Assembly: GCA_012295275.1 (NCBI GenBank)
Contig: CM022677.1
Location: 2,419,698 to 2,483,697, forward strand
Reading direction: 5' to 3'
Length of the DNA stretch: 64,000 nucleotides
Source: Chrysomallon squamiferum
Taxonomy: Eukaryota > Mollusca > Gastropoda > Neomphalida > Peltospiridae
A program made the translations under genes and the position numbers. The first letter of the stretch is position 1; each line of letters opens with the position of its first letter. The notes beneath the pieces were generated by a model. That model made no database searches. It was not told the DNA's origin and saw nothing but the letters and a program-made list of their open reading frames with translations. Below are positions 11,654-24,262 of this stretch, one piece after another.

Positions 11654-11811
11654 ATCAATATCGTATTCAAAACAAACTTAAATTTTTATTAACAAATATG
11701 TTAAGAACAATATTTTCCTAGAACTAAAAGATCACATACTTATTTTCATATATCCTTTGGAAAGCTACAAATAATCAATATAGATATATCATTGAAATGG
11801 ATAAACGAATT

Positions 11812-12011
11812 NNNNNNNNNNNNNNNNNNNNNNNNNNNNNNNNNNNNNNNNNNNNNNNNNNNNNNNNNNNNNNNNNNNNNNNNNNNNNNNNNNNNNNNNN
11901 NNNNNNNNNNNNNNNNNNNNNNNNNNNNNNNNNNNNNNNNNNNNNNNNNNNNNNNNNNNNNNNNNNNNNNNNNNNNNNNNNNNNNNNNNNNNNNNNNNNN
12001 NNNNNNNNNNN
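11812..12011. other. Assembly gap, 200 N
   Basis: Exactly 200 N, probably a fixed-size placeholder of unknown true length. It hides the LINE 3' end and any flanking target duplication. Confidence 0.99.
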
Positions 12012-12455
12012 AATTTCAACATTATTTATTTATTTATTATGATGATGTTGACCTTATTTATGAATAATGGTGTGATGATGATAAAAACAATAGACAACTC
12101 ATTTTGGTATTTTATTTTGTAAATCACTGTTACCCCAGTGCAGTAGGTCTCCCAGCCTTTTTTTCGATTTGTCCTTTGAATAAAAACGATGAATTTTTTC
12201 ATATAAATTTTGAGCAGTTAAGATCACTCTGCATGATGTTACTAATCAAACTGAAGCTTGTTAAATAAGAAATATAATTAAAATAACATTTTAAGACAAA
12301 ACTAAACACCACTTTTTTAACAATGAATTCTAATAATGATTTATAGTGACATAAGCCTTTAAGATTTTGTACTATGAACCCATTTTACTTTTGATACTGT
12401 CATAGGCTGTCATAATTACACAATAATCAAGCAAATTAATTTTTAATTCTTTAAA

Positions 12456-12501
<46 letters not shown>

Positions 12502-14115
12502 GACATACATAATTTCATTTTCATTTCTTTAAAATAAAAATTACTGCAAATCTATTTTAAAAAAGACTTGGTTTTAATAGTGCTAAAATTATTTTTTTAA
12601 TCTGATTAATTTCAGCTATCTACAAATATCTTTTAATGTTAACAACAACAATTCAAAATCAAGACAATAATATAAGAATAAATCATTAAAATAATCCAAT
12701 TAATAATTCTGTTTTTTATCTCTATTTTTATATAATTTTTCTGGTTTGTTTTGTGAAAGACAACAACAGTCAAAACGCTTAGAACTTGTATTTATTTATA
12801 CATAAACAAGGACACTGTCTTTCACATACAGCAATTCTCTGACAACAAACAGATCAACTCTTTCTCACAGATAACATGTACGTACCAACTCATCCTTTCA
12901 CATTCACATCTGTCTGTCTTTCTCTCTGTATCTGTGTCTGCATCAATTTCTCCTACATACCCATGCCTCAGATAATAATAATTTCCTTCAGTACACACAT
13001 ACAAACATACACTCACACACAACTTATGTATATATATATACCCATTTTCTTTTTCTAACAGCAAAATACATATACCCACATCTGTTCGTGTGTTACTCTA
13101 TCAATCCATAAATTCTACACAGTTTTAACATTTTTTCTGTCGCCGCCTGCTTCTCTCTATGAACAGTCCGAACTAGTTATTATTATTATTATTCTATCTA
13201 TAACTTTATGCATCTCGATTATGTCATCTATTTTACAGTCTACCATGTAAAACAAGTTTCCGAGGCGAAGACACTGTTAAATAAAAAATCAAGAAAAGGT
13301 GAAGAATTTGAAATAAATATAAAATATCATATTATTTTTCCTGATTCTACATTTTGCTTTATAAACTGCACTGCTGGATAAGCTTAATGCTTCTTTTTTA
13401 ATTGTTTACTACTGATAATATCTTTTCATGGCTCTCTAAAACAAATTTTATAAAACTATAGATAAAATACAGAGGGCCTTTCAAATAAACCATATTTTTA
13501 AATATGGTAACCAATATTACACCAGTTGATCTTTTATTTCTGTGTATAATATCATATTTAATTTGGTAGTTTTCTGAAGATAATTTAAGACTGCTCGACA
13601 GAATTTACGTTTTTATTTACTACCAGCTGTGCAGCTTATACGACTAAACTGAGACTGAGCGGAAATTACGTTCCATCTTAGTTTAAAAAACACTGCTTAC
13701 ATCGATATTTTATTACGTTCACCTTTGATTTGCAAATATATATATAAACTGTCAGTATAATCTTGGATCCAGCTAAAGGAATATCATCGGCTTTTCAAGA
13801 ATAATCTTGATAACAGTAAATGTCGCTGTGAAAACTGCGCTTATGTTGACATCATTTATTATCAACGTATCAACAAAAATGAATGGATTCTTATAAAGTA
13901 AAATCTCAGTTTTCAGCATCATACAGAGCTTTTTAGTGAAATCTGTTCTGTTGTTAATCAAATATCACATTAATCTGGATCTGACCTTTTATTTTATTGT
14001 GACATTCAGCGCTGGACTTGTAAATTCAGAAATAAATAACTTAATGACTAGATATACAGGGGAAGCCACTCTATTGTGACAATATTTTTCTCTTAAACTG
14101 AGTTACGGTTTCTTC

Positions 14116-14150
<35 letters not shown>

Positions 14151-15000
14151 CTGAACACTTTACTTGAATCACAGAATTTGATTAAAATTAAAATTCACAG
14201 AGATAAGCGAAGTTTTCTGTTTTGCAAAACGCGACGTAATTCACATTTTGTATTTAAAACCTGCGACGTTTATATCATAAACTGATACTGAGTGAAAATA
14301 ACGTGATGTTTTACTATGATTTACCTCTACTTTGCATCATAAACAATACTGATAATTTCACTTACAGTTACATTTTATTCTACTAGGAGATGTCTACTGT
14401 ATTAATATTATAATTTGTAAGTCATAAAAAAACACAAAAAACCCCAACAACATGCCTATCCATACGTCTTCTACAAAACTTTAAGAATATTTTGTAAAGA
14501 ACAGAATAGTATAACTTTAAAACCTAGCTGCTACCTTAATGGAATCTTAGCAATTTATATTGGAGAATTAATGACATAAACATCATATTTAGTTTCTATG
14601 AACGTAGTTTTCTGATGATAATTTGAGAACGTTCGACAGAATTTACGTTTAAACTTACTACCAGCAGTTTTCAGGAATAAATTGAGACAATGAGCGAAAA
14701 TTACCTTAATCTTATAATAACTGTGCTGCTGTTTAACACTGATATTTTTACACGTCATTATCAAACCAAATTTAAAATATCAAGAATGTTTGTTGTTTCA
14801 AAACTGAATATCTTGGTAATTATATTCCTATTTTATAGTAGAAATATTTCCTTTCAGAAAATTAATTGACATACTTTCTATTAACAATGTTTTGTGATAG
14901 TAAAAATATTTCACTGATACAGAATGTAAACAAATTTAAAACTGATGGATGTGACTAATTTTTTTAAATAATTGTTTTTTTGTTGTTCAGGAGTCACTGA
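12012..15000. other. Non-coding AT-rich stretch with local duplicates
   Basis: No coding exon recognised. It contains a TTA tract (12458-12501), a poly-A run (14117-14144) and a diverged direct duplication. 13,555-13,700 and 14,580-14,730 share 'ctcgacagaatttacgttt'-like, 'tactaccagc' and 'gagcgaaaattac'-like blocks. A weaker third echo lies at 14,265-14,350. Confidence 0.55.
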
Positions 15001-15360
15001 GTGGGAACTGTTTGTGTGAGTGTGTATTTTTTGTGTGTTTGTGTATTTGTGTGAGTGTGTATGAGAGTGTGTGTGTGAGTGTGTATTAGTGAGATTAGTA
15101 TGTGTGTGTGTGAGAATGTGTATATTTGTGTGTGTGTTTGTCTATTTGAGTGTGTGATTGTGAGTGTTTGTGTGTGTGTGTATTTGTGTGTGAGAGTATG
15201 TGTGTAATTGTGTGAGTGTGTTTGTGAGACTATTTGTGTGAGGGTGTTTCTGTTTGGGAGAAAATTTGTATTTGTGTGATTGTGTGTGTGTGAGAGAGAG
15301 TGTATTTGTGTGCGAGAATGTGTATATGTGTGTTTCTCTATTTGTGTGTGTGTTTGTGAG

Positions 15361-15420
<60 letters not shown>
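15000..15420. repeat. Degenerate to perfect (GT)n tract
   Basis: About 370 bases of interrupted GT/GTGTGA repeats end in about 60 bases of pure GT (15361-15419), just 60 bases before the ErbB-like exon. Open frames inside it are repeat artefacts. Confidence 0.95.
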
Positions 15421-15479
15421 TGGTATTACATGGTTGAAATTACTCGGGATATTTCGGGATTATTAAAACAAATTTTCAG

Positions 15480-15569
15480 GTTGGATGCAGAAAGCCGTCC
15501 ATCTTTCAAAGAGCTTGCAGAAGAGTGTGCTGAAATGTCTCGAGATCCTGGCCGATTCCTGTCATTCCT
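15480..15569 (+). pseudogene. ErbB/EGFR-like exon: end of tyrosine kinase domain
   Basis: After 'aaattttcag' the frame reads LDAESRPSFKELAEECAEM and then SRDPGRFLSFL. Human EGFR at the same place has DADSRPKFRELIIEF and MARDPQRYLVIQ. This is the last helix of the ErbB kinase C-lobe. The coding match ends at the G of CTG (15570), where a TAAGT follows; the GT donor can only be formed by using that G. This leaves phase 2, whereas the next exon (17500) needs phase 0. One missing G at the boundary, by mutation or assembly error, would explain it. No upstream kinase exon was found back to the gap. Confidence 0.75.
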
Positions 15570-15772
15570 GTAAGTGTTTTATTTAAAACACATCCACCTT
15601 CCCTCCTCACTTAGTTCACTTGTGTTAAAAATCTCTTCTCACAGTCTGAAAATGATCACTGTGAAATGAAGGTATAGGTTGATAACAGGTTGAAGGAAGG
15701 TTTATTCTTACTTTTAGAAAAGTCAAAATTATTACATTTGTGTCTTGTTAGGCTTAATTTTAGTTGCATTAA

Positions 15773-15827
<55 letters not shown>

Positions 15828-16602
15828 GTTTTCTGCATCATTATAAAAATAATATTAAAATTAATATTAGATAAAACTTCCTGCATGATAGAGTAACATA
15901 GACATAAATTGTCTTGTTGTGATGGAGATGAAACTTTTATTAATGAATTAATTTATTTGTTTTATTAACCTTCTTTTTTTCTTTCTTTTCATCTTTTTAT
16001 GTTATTTATTTATTTTTATTGTTTTGCAATAATTTTCTGTATTCTTTTATTTTTAAATATTTCACTTTTAAATATTTGGCTTGTTTTTCAATTTTATCTC
16101 ATTTGCTTCTATTCACTGACTACTTTTTTTTATCTAGTCACTACTTTGTTCATTTACTACACAATTAAATCTGCTACACCAGTCACTGTATTAGCAGTCC
16201 ATTTGTTATTAGTCCAAATTTATTGTATCTGAAATTTTTCCAATATAGTAAAACAGACACTGTCCAAAAAATACCTCTTCTTTAGTGACTGCATTATGCA
16301 GTGTTTTTTTGATTTTTTATCCATTGTATTAAAAAAAGCTAAGAAAACAACAACAAATCACTGAAAAAAGAAAGAGTTTAGTAATAATGTTTATATCTCA
16401 CTTAATAGTTTTTACTTACATATTTATTCCTGTCCATTGTTTTCTCTTTAACTAAACTAAATTATCACACTAAACAGCTCTTTGCTGATCTTCACAATAA
16501 ACCATGTGACTTTGAACCCACTGCATGGAATTTTCCACATTTGAATGTATGCAAGAATTGCTTGTTCAGAAGCTTATAAAAAACACACTGAAGTATTTAT
16601 TA

Positions 16603-16638
<36 letters not shown>

Positions 16639-16898
16639 GACAACACAGAAAACTTGACTAGTTCAAATGTTTATTTATATAAATATAAAACTGATATTCT
16701 AATAAGCACTGACAGTATCAAGGAAGCAGGTCTCTGAAACATTGGATTAGTGGTTAGCCCAAACTGATAAATGTTTAGAATATACCTATCAGTATTTAGA
16801 AGATGGATCAATGAGTAGAAACAAATGGATCAGTGATAATCACACATGGATTGTTGATTTCAGAAGGTGACTGACAGCTGGTTGGTTGCAGGAATACT

Positions 16899-16962
<64 letters not shown>

Positions 16963-17499
16963 AATTTCTTTCTTTCTTTTACATTGTAAGACAATGAAAA
17001 TGTTTTTAAAAAGGGGCAGAATAAAAAGCAATGGGAAATTAACAATGTAAAATGAATATTCATTTCCAGTGTATATGTAAACATACTTATATTTATTTAA
17101 AACTAACATCTAGTGTTTATCATTAATACATAATAACAAAATTTAATTTATAGTTCTATATTTTCACCAGCCATGTTATTTTATATCACTTTTTTTATTT
17201 ATTTATATATTTTTTTTATTATTTATTTATTTATTTCTGTTGTTTTTTATGATGGATTTTTTCTGTCAGTCTCTATACTTTAATTTTTCTCTTTTTTTAT
17301 TTACATAATTATTAATAATTGATTTATATAAGTAATTAATTTAATGATAAGATTTATTTTGGTTTTGTTTTAAGCATGAAGTAAAAACGAAATAAATATA
17401 AAATGATTTTAAGCTTCTTCACCAGTAGAAAAACAAACAAATGCGTCCATTCTGTCATGTGACTTGAATCAGTTTGGATCGTTCCATTTCTGTTTGCAG
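15570..17499 (+). other. Intron-like stretch between ErbB-like exons
   Basis: Non-coding. It contains a TTA tract (15773-15824), a TAT tract (16602-16637), a CT tract (16901-16960) and T-rich DNA. No other exon recognised. Confidence 0.6.
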
Positions 17500-17718
17500 G
17501 GAGATGTGCTTCTGCGTCTGCCCAGACATATGTATGACAAGTCTGATTTGATTTGCAGTCTGACTGTGTCTGCTGATGGACCTGAGTTGGTTGTGGAAGT
17601 TGATGAAAGTTTACAACTTCTACTTGAACCTGGAGACGAAGCAGCAGACAATTCACCTCCACACACTGAGAAAACAACTTTTAATGATAATTGTATTAAT
17701 TTCTGTGATTTAGATTAG
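17500..17718 (+). pseudogene. ErbB/EGFR-like exon: post-kinase tail
   Basis: After 'ctgtttgcag' the frame reads GDVLLRLPRHMYD, then ELVVEVDESLQLLLEP, then a polar tail ending at TAG (17716-17718). ErbB proteins have GDERMHLPSP then DVVDADEYLIPQ here, so the exon starts at the same residue as the family exon. The tyrosine of the ADEYL motif is replaced by serine. In known receptors the tail runs for hundreds of residues, whereas this frame ends about 72 residues in; it may splice onward or be truncated. It pairs with 15480-15569, but the phases disagree by one base. Confidence 0.65.
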
Positions 17719-18150
17719 TTTTATAGTAAGGTATGTACACATTCGCTCAATGTCTCTCTCTCTTTCTCATTTCCTCTCTCTCTCATACATTCATTTCATG
17801 GTGTGTAAGGTCTTACATTCAAATTTTAAGAGCTTTATATTTTATTGAAACAAAACCATGTTAAAATACTACATATGAAAATCAGTAAGAAATGATGTCA
17901 AGGAGTCAATAAATGGGGTATATGTAGAGAAAAAAATTAAAGTAGCAGATTTCAATTCAGGTTTAATGTGCAGTTTTATACAAGCAAATTTCAACTTTAA
18001 AATATAAATATGCCAATGGGAAAATGTTAATTTGAATGTGCCAGTTAAAAGATGCATACTTAAATATGCTAATTTAAAAATACTTTTATTCATTTAAATT
18101 CGGATATATATAATCTAGAAATGATGAGCTTAAAATAATTAATAATTTGT
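17719..18150. other. Non-coding stretch
   Basis: AT-rich, with short CT runs near 17750-17790. No feature supported. Confidence 0.5.
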
Positions 18151-18475
18151 AGAACATTCAGATCTTTAATTCATAGGGTGTCAAATAAAATCTAGAATGA
18201 GCTCGTGATATTTCAAATCACTGTTTGTTGGATATAGCTAGCTGCAAGTTTATAATTAATCATTTTCTGAATATTGAGATCTTTAATTCATAGGGTCTAA
18301 AAATAAAATCTAGAATGAGCTTGTGATATTTCATATCACTGTTTGTCAGATATAGCTGGCTACAAGTTTATATTTAATCATTTTCTGAATATTGAGATCT
18401 TTAATTCATAGGGTCTAAAAATAAAATCTAGAATGAGCTTATGATATTTCAAATCACTGTTTGTCAGATATAGCT
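18151..18475. repeat. 117-118 bp tandem repeat, about 2.7 copies
   Basis: The block 'gatctttaattcatagggt' starts at 18161, 18278 and 18396. Each is followed by 'ctagaatgagct' and 'atcactgtttgt'. The third copy is cut short near 18475. Confidence 0.9.
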
Positions 18476-18725
18476 TGCAATATTTTTCAGATTAATCAGG
18501 CTGCATCACAGCTTCTGCATTCAAAACTGATTTAATCCTGTAATAATGTGCTACTGTATATTGCTTCTCAATTATAAATGACTTACTTATTTAAAACAAG
18601 AGTTGTGTTTTATACCTGTGGAATTTTCCAGTTGTGTTTCATGATGAATTTAAGTTTTATAGTTTTAAATGTGAAAGAAACGAATATTTCAAAGTAAAAC
18701 TCGTGAAAACTCACTTCAGTAAAAA

Positions 18726-18801
18726 CCATGTTCTGTTTTTGTTACCAGAAACTGGTGGCAGGAATATTTTCTTCTTTTTTTATTATTTTTATAATTTTAA
18801 C

Positions 18802-18860
<59 letters not shown>

Positions 18861-19425
18861 TAACCAGTTTTAAGTCACCATTTTAAAACTGTGATTAGCA
18901 ATCATGTCTCTACAATACACATGATCAGCAGTTCACAACAATTTTATTAATAAACAAACCTAAATTAAATTTTTACATTTTTACACACACCAAGAAAATC
19001 TCATCCTTAATAAAAGATAAATATAATATTAATAAAATTTGTTTCTGTAAATTCTTACAGAAATCCTTGAAGAGGGTTTGCAGAAATGTATGGCTGTAGA
19101 ACTAACGTTTGGTTTCACTGTTTTTACTATTTGCATACATAATGGAGGCATAATGATTATTTATAACTGTACAGATTTTATTAAAGAAATTTTTAAAAGT
19201 GTATTTCAGTTATCAAGTTAGAAACTAAACCATATAGAAATCTCTAAGACATAGCATTTTGAATAATTTTAGATAAGGATATTAATCCAGAAAACAATGC
19301 TAAATAGGTAGAGAAATATTAGATTAAATCTAAATGAAAATAATATCAAGAACATTTTACTACTTACAGTTTTCATCTAAGTTAATGTAGTTTCATTTAG
19401 CTAAATGTAATGCTATGTATACATA
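18726..19425. repeat. Direct repeat A, left copy
   Basis: Nearly identical over about 700 bases to 20,063-20,765. It starts 'ttctgtttttgttaccag', includes a TTA tract (18806-18858), and ends near 'aatgctatgtatacatat'. The two copies flank a fragment of the TRIM-like gene's 3' end. Confidence 0.9.
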
Positions 19426-19599
19426 TGAGATCAAGAAACAATGTAAAATAGTTTTAAAATTTAAATGAATTAATGACAGATGAATTTTATTTGTTATCAT
19501 ATAAATATTTTGTTACAGTTTTGTTCGATTACACTTGAATATGTACAAATATATTTTAAATACAACATTCTTTTAAATAAACTACTTTATAAAATAATA

Positions 19600-19659
<60 letters not shown>

Positions 19660-20065
19660 AATGACAAAACTGGGTGAAAATTTCAAAAGTAATTCATAAT
19701 AAATAAATCATATATTTAAAAACAAAAATAAATAAGATAAACAAAAATAAATAAGATAAACAAATCAATTAAATTAATTACCTAACACTAAATAAATAAC
19801 TGCGTTTCAATTTATTTATCAGAAAGAAACAGTTAAGTGAATCTTAGCAGACAGTTTCAAATTTACTGTTTACACCATGTAAATATTTTTATTTCATTGT
19901 TATCATTCACATAGAGTTTGTTGTTATCACAACAGACAGACAAAGGTTGTGACAGGCCATCCTGGCGTGTGAGGATGTCACGTGTAATGTTACCATCTCG
20001 TGACAACTGAACAATACACTTTCTGTCAAAATCACAAATAAAAATATTTCCCTCCCTGTCACATG
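19426..20065 (-). pseudogene. Copied 3' fragment of the TRIM-like gene
   Basis: This segment is a diverged copy of 23,811-24,490. It includes a GA tract (19605-19655) and the last NHL-encoding codons: complement of 'cgtgtaatgttaccatc', and 'caaatcacaaataaaaatatttccctccctg' split over two blocks. It stops abruptly at 'ctgtcacatgt', where direct repeat A' begins. It encodes only the last part of the NHL domain, so it is a non-functional fragment on the minus strand. Confidence 0.85.
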
Positions 20066-20136
20066 TTCTGTTTTTGTTACCAGAAACTGGTGGCAGGAAT
20101 ATTTTCTTCTTTTTTTATTATTTTTATAATTTTAAC

Positions 20137-20195
<59 letters not shown>

Positions 20196-20765
20196 TAACC
20201 AGTTTTAAGTCACCATTTTAAAACTGTGATTAGCAATCATGTCTCTACAATACACATGATCAGCAGTTCACAACAATTTTATTAATAAACAAACCTAAAT
20301 TAAATTTTTACATTTTTACACACACCAAGAAAATCTCATCCTTAATAAAAGATAAATATAAAATTTGTTTCAGTAAATTTCTTACAGAAATCCTTGAAGA
20401 GGGTTTGCAGAAATGTATGGCTGTAGAACTAACGTTTGGTTTCACTGTTTTTACTATTTGCATACATAATGGAGGCATAATGATTATTCATAACTACAGA
20501 TTCTTTTAAAGAAATTTTTAAAAGTGTATTTCAATTAGCAAGTTTGAAACTAAACCATATAGAAATCTCTAAGACATATCATTTTGAATAATTTTAAATT
20601 GATGATAATATTAAGGACATTAATCCAGAAAACAATGTTATATAGGTAGAGAAATATTAGATTAAATCTAAATGAAAATAATATCGAGAACATTTTACTA
20701 CTTACAGTTTTCATCTAAGTTAATGCAGTTTCATTTAGCTAAATGTAATGCTAAGTATACATATA
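20063..20765. repeat. Direct repeat A', right copy
   Basis: Second copy of 18,726-19,425, beginning exactly where the TRIM 3' fragment breaks off. It differs from A by scattered substitutions and small indels, for example near 20,600. Confidence 0.9.
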
Positions 20766-20830
20766 TCAATAAGATATCTATTTTTTTAAAATAAATTATC
20801 TCTTCATTATTATTATTTTTATTATCATTA

Positions 20831-20864
<34 letters not shown>

Positions 20865-21465
20865 CATTATTATTTTAATAATACTAAACTGATAATATTT
20901 TTAATCTACTACATACAGAGCATGGTTTTATTTAGATCTGTGTATTTGCCTACATTTAATAAACTGAGTTACACTAAATGTTTGTCATCTAGGCAAGATA
21001 ACTGTATAGTGAAATCCTGTGTGTCTAAATAACAGTGTAAATTTTGGTCACATAATTTTACACTGTGGATCTCATAAAAGCTTGCAGATTTATAACTGGG
21101 TTTGTTTGTTCTTGTGTATTTGTATATTATGTATTACAAGTCACAGACTTCAAAAATACATATTAACATTGATTTATTTTTGTAATGTTTTTTCTTTCAT
21201 TATACATTTTATTGGAATGTGGGTTTTTCTAACTTAATTTTATTTATTTCTGCTTTTTGAATTGTGAGAAAGCACACACACACGCACAACACACACAAGG
21301 ACACAGTGCCTTCCATATTTATTTTATTTATTGTGTGTTTTGTGCGTTAAAAGTGATACCTACCAGAGAAATTTAAATCTGTAAAATACTTTAAATTTGA
21401 ACACAAAGATCTGTAAAACTTTCTTTTATTATTATTATTATTATTACTATTATTATTATTATTAC

Positions 21466-21499
<34 letters not shown>

Positions 21500-22171
21500 T
21501 TAAATTCTTTGCAAAGTTGTAAAATAATATTGCTATCTTCATCATTATATTAATTTAATTTCTGAGTGTCTTGTTTTAATAAAAATATTAATTAACAATA
21601 ATTAATATGTCAGATATAATACAAAAAAAATCAAATTTATGAGTGAAATAACAATAGATTATAAAATAAACAATATATAATTGATAAAACAATAATAGTT
21701 AAATCTAATATTACACTGGTTTGTTTTATGCTATATATAGACTACATAGATTAAATATTTTTTTAATTAAATTTAACATTTCCTTTCTGGGTTTTTTTTT
21801 GGGTTTTTTGCTGCTGGCTAAAATTTAATTTTAGTGATGTTAATATTACAGAATGAAACTGGATTCACAGTATTTTTAATTTTTTTTTTTTAATTTTTTT
21901 TTATATATATATGTATTTCATTTTATTTATTTTATCATTATTTTAATTTTTTTTTCCTTACATATCCAAAAGTGATGTACATCATCATCATAGGTTATTC
22001 CCCCTATCCTGATTTCCCCACCACTATTTTTTCTCACCATATTTTCATTCATAAAGTATTTTCACTGCATTTAAAAATGATTGATTAAAAATGAACTTTT
22101 TTCTCTCCATTTTTATATGAATTCACTCTGATTCGAGTTATTGTTTGCATTGCATTTAGATACATAATATA

Positions 22172-22258
<87 letters not shown>

Positions 22259-23225
22259 TCATTTTACTTAATTTCATTTAATTTTCATTATTTTTTATAA
22301 CCAATAGTTTTGAAGTTTATGTTACATATTTTTATAATAAATTTAACAAAAAAAAAAATAATAATAATAATAAAAATAATAATTACTTGTGTCAAATATA
22401 ATTCATATAGTGTTATCTATAAGCCTGTAACATTATGCATAATTCTCTTTCTTCTCTTTTTGTAATTTTTGTTTCACGATTTTTTGTATTTGCTTTTTAC
22501 ACTTGAATATTTGCTGTGATACTGAAAGCCTTACCTTGTTGCTGTAAACAGGCAGTTATCTGTATATAAAAATCTCAAAGCTTGTTTCAGATTTGTTGTG
22601 TTTTTATTTTTGTTACCTCACTATTAACTAAACTGTGAGGATTGAAAAAGTTCTTCATTACAAGTTAACACTGAAGCCAAAACTCAAACCAAAAGCTGAA
22701 GCAAACAAGCCTCAAGTTGTGGGTCTGTGGCTGGCACACTTTAAATGAAACATCAAAAGTCAGCTAGAAGATAAAGCGTGCAATGCGGCATATACATTTT
22801 GTGTCATACTTGTGCGTGTTTTATGTTTTATCTCTGTTATGTTTATTTATCTTTATTATATGTGTAAAACTATTTTTATCTATTTAAGCAACCATTGTGT
22901 GTGTTTTATATGTTCATGTTTATATATGTTTGTATCTATATAAGTAAACTTTGTATGTTGTGTATGTTTTCTTCTGTATGCGTAGCACCGTGTGTGTGTC
23001 TGTAGAAGTATATGTTTTGTGTCTATATATCTATTACTTACACAGCTCTGTGTACCTATCTAGGAATATATATATTTTTATCCTTTTTGTGTGTTTTTTT
23101 TTGTTTTGTTTTTTCCGTATGATATCTGTATTGCTGTCTATATCAACAATGTCATTAGTAATAATAATACTACTACTAGTAGTAGTAGTAGTTGTAGTAG
23201 CAGTAGTAATAGAAGTAGTAGTAAG
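20766..23225. other. Microsatellite-rich non-coding stretch
   Basis: TTA tracts at 20829-20875 and 21427-21496, a CT then TA tract at 22178-22258, T-rich runs and a TAG tract at 23170-23222. Open frames here are AT-rich and lack family motifs. No exon or transposon supported. Confidence 0.6.
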
Positions 23226-23400
23226 TTCTCCATCACGTGAATATTGTGAATTGGTTCCCTACTCAAACTAACTTGAACGTGCACACTAAATCAAGACGAA
23301 ACATGATCGCTAACACCCGGATTTAAAACACGTATCTGTAGACCACAAGTAAGGTATCCAGTTTCTCATCTAGCCACGTTTGTAATCGGTTGAGGGCTGT
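23225..23400. repeat. Diverged member of a dispersed repeat (see 29.9 and 31.3 kb)
   Basis: It shares 'attgtgaatt' with 'ccctactcaaactaact' and a later 'atctagccacgttt' with the better-conserved pair at 29,985-30,160 and 31,385-31,540. Confidence 0.5.
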
Positions 23401-23974
23401 TTTATTTTTGTGTTTGTTTTGTTTTTGTTGTTTTTTCTTTGCTTGATAATTTTCGTTTGTCCGGTTGTTTCTCTGATTATATTTTTATTTTGTGTGTGTG
23501 TCTTTTTTCTTATTTCTTTTTGTTTGTTTATTCATTTGTTTGCATTAACAGAATGAATAAGTAAATAATTAAATAATTAAACTTAATTTAATGTCTAAGA
23601 CAGAATTTTATAAAATATCTCAAGCAGAATAGTTGAGAATGCTAATGATCGCCAAAACAATAATCTGTATTAGCTGTTAACAATAAATTTATAATAAATC
23701 TCAACAGTGAACTACTTTGTACTACACTGATATTATACACATTAATTATAAACACAGACATACAGACATACATACAGTTAGGTGAATATACAGATAGCTA
23801 TACAGATAAAGAGATCACGAAACAATGTAAAATAGTTTTAAAATTTAAATGAAATAATGACAGAAGAATTATATTTGTTATCATATAAATATTTTATTAC
23901 AGTTTTGTTCGATTACACAAGAATATGTACAAATATATTTTAAATAAACTACTTTATAATATAATATAATTGTT

Positions 23975-24079
<105 letters not shown>

Positions 24080-24262
24080 AATGAAAAAACTGGGTGAAAA
24101 TTTCAAACGTAATTCATAATAAATAAATAACATATTTAAAAACAAAAATAAAGAAGATAAACAAATTAACTAAATTAATTACCTTACAATCAATAAATAA
24201 ATGATTTTCTGTTTATTTATCAGAAAGAAATGTTTGTGAACTTTCAACTTCAAAAAGTGAAA

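Larger units (their letters stand above)
6642..11811 (+). mobile_element. Tx1-like (L1 superfamily) LINE, nearly full length, inactive
   Basis: In order, this holds a 5S-like leader, ORF1 with zinc knuckles, and ORF2 with an apurinic-type endonuclease, reverse transcriptase and a C-terminal cysteine motif. The arrangement and the RT motifs suit the Tx1/L1 group of non-LTR retrotransposons. The 3' end is hidden by the gap at 11812. Several frameshifts and stops in both ORFs make this copy dead. Poly-A tail and target duplications cannot be seen. Confidence 0.85.

Noticed and set aside
14117-14144. Poly-A tail of a retroposed gene
   Set aside because: No coding or SINE body upstream could be identified.
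15254-15573. C/V-rich frame fused to the ErbB-like exon
   Set aside because: The first part is pure GT repeat. Only the part after the acceptor at 15,478-15,479 is protein-like.
22951-23271. 106-codon frame, hydrophobic
   Set aside because: Composition follows GT and TAG repeats, with no motif or splice support.
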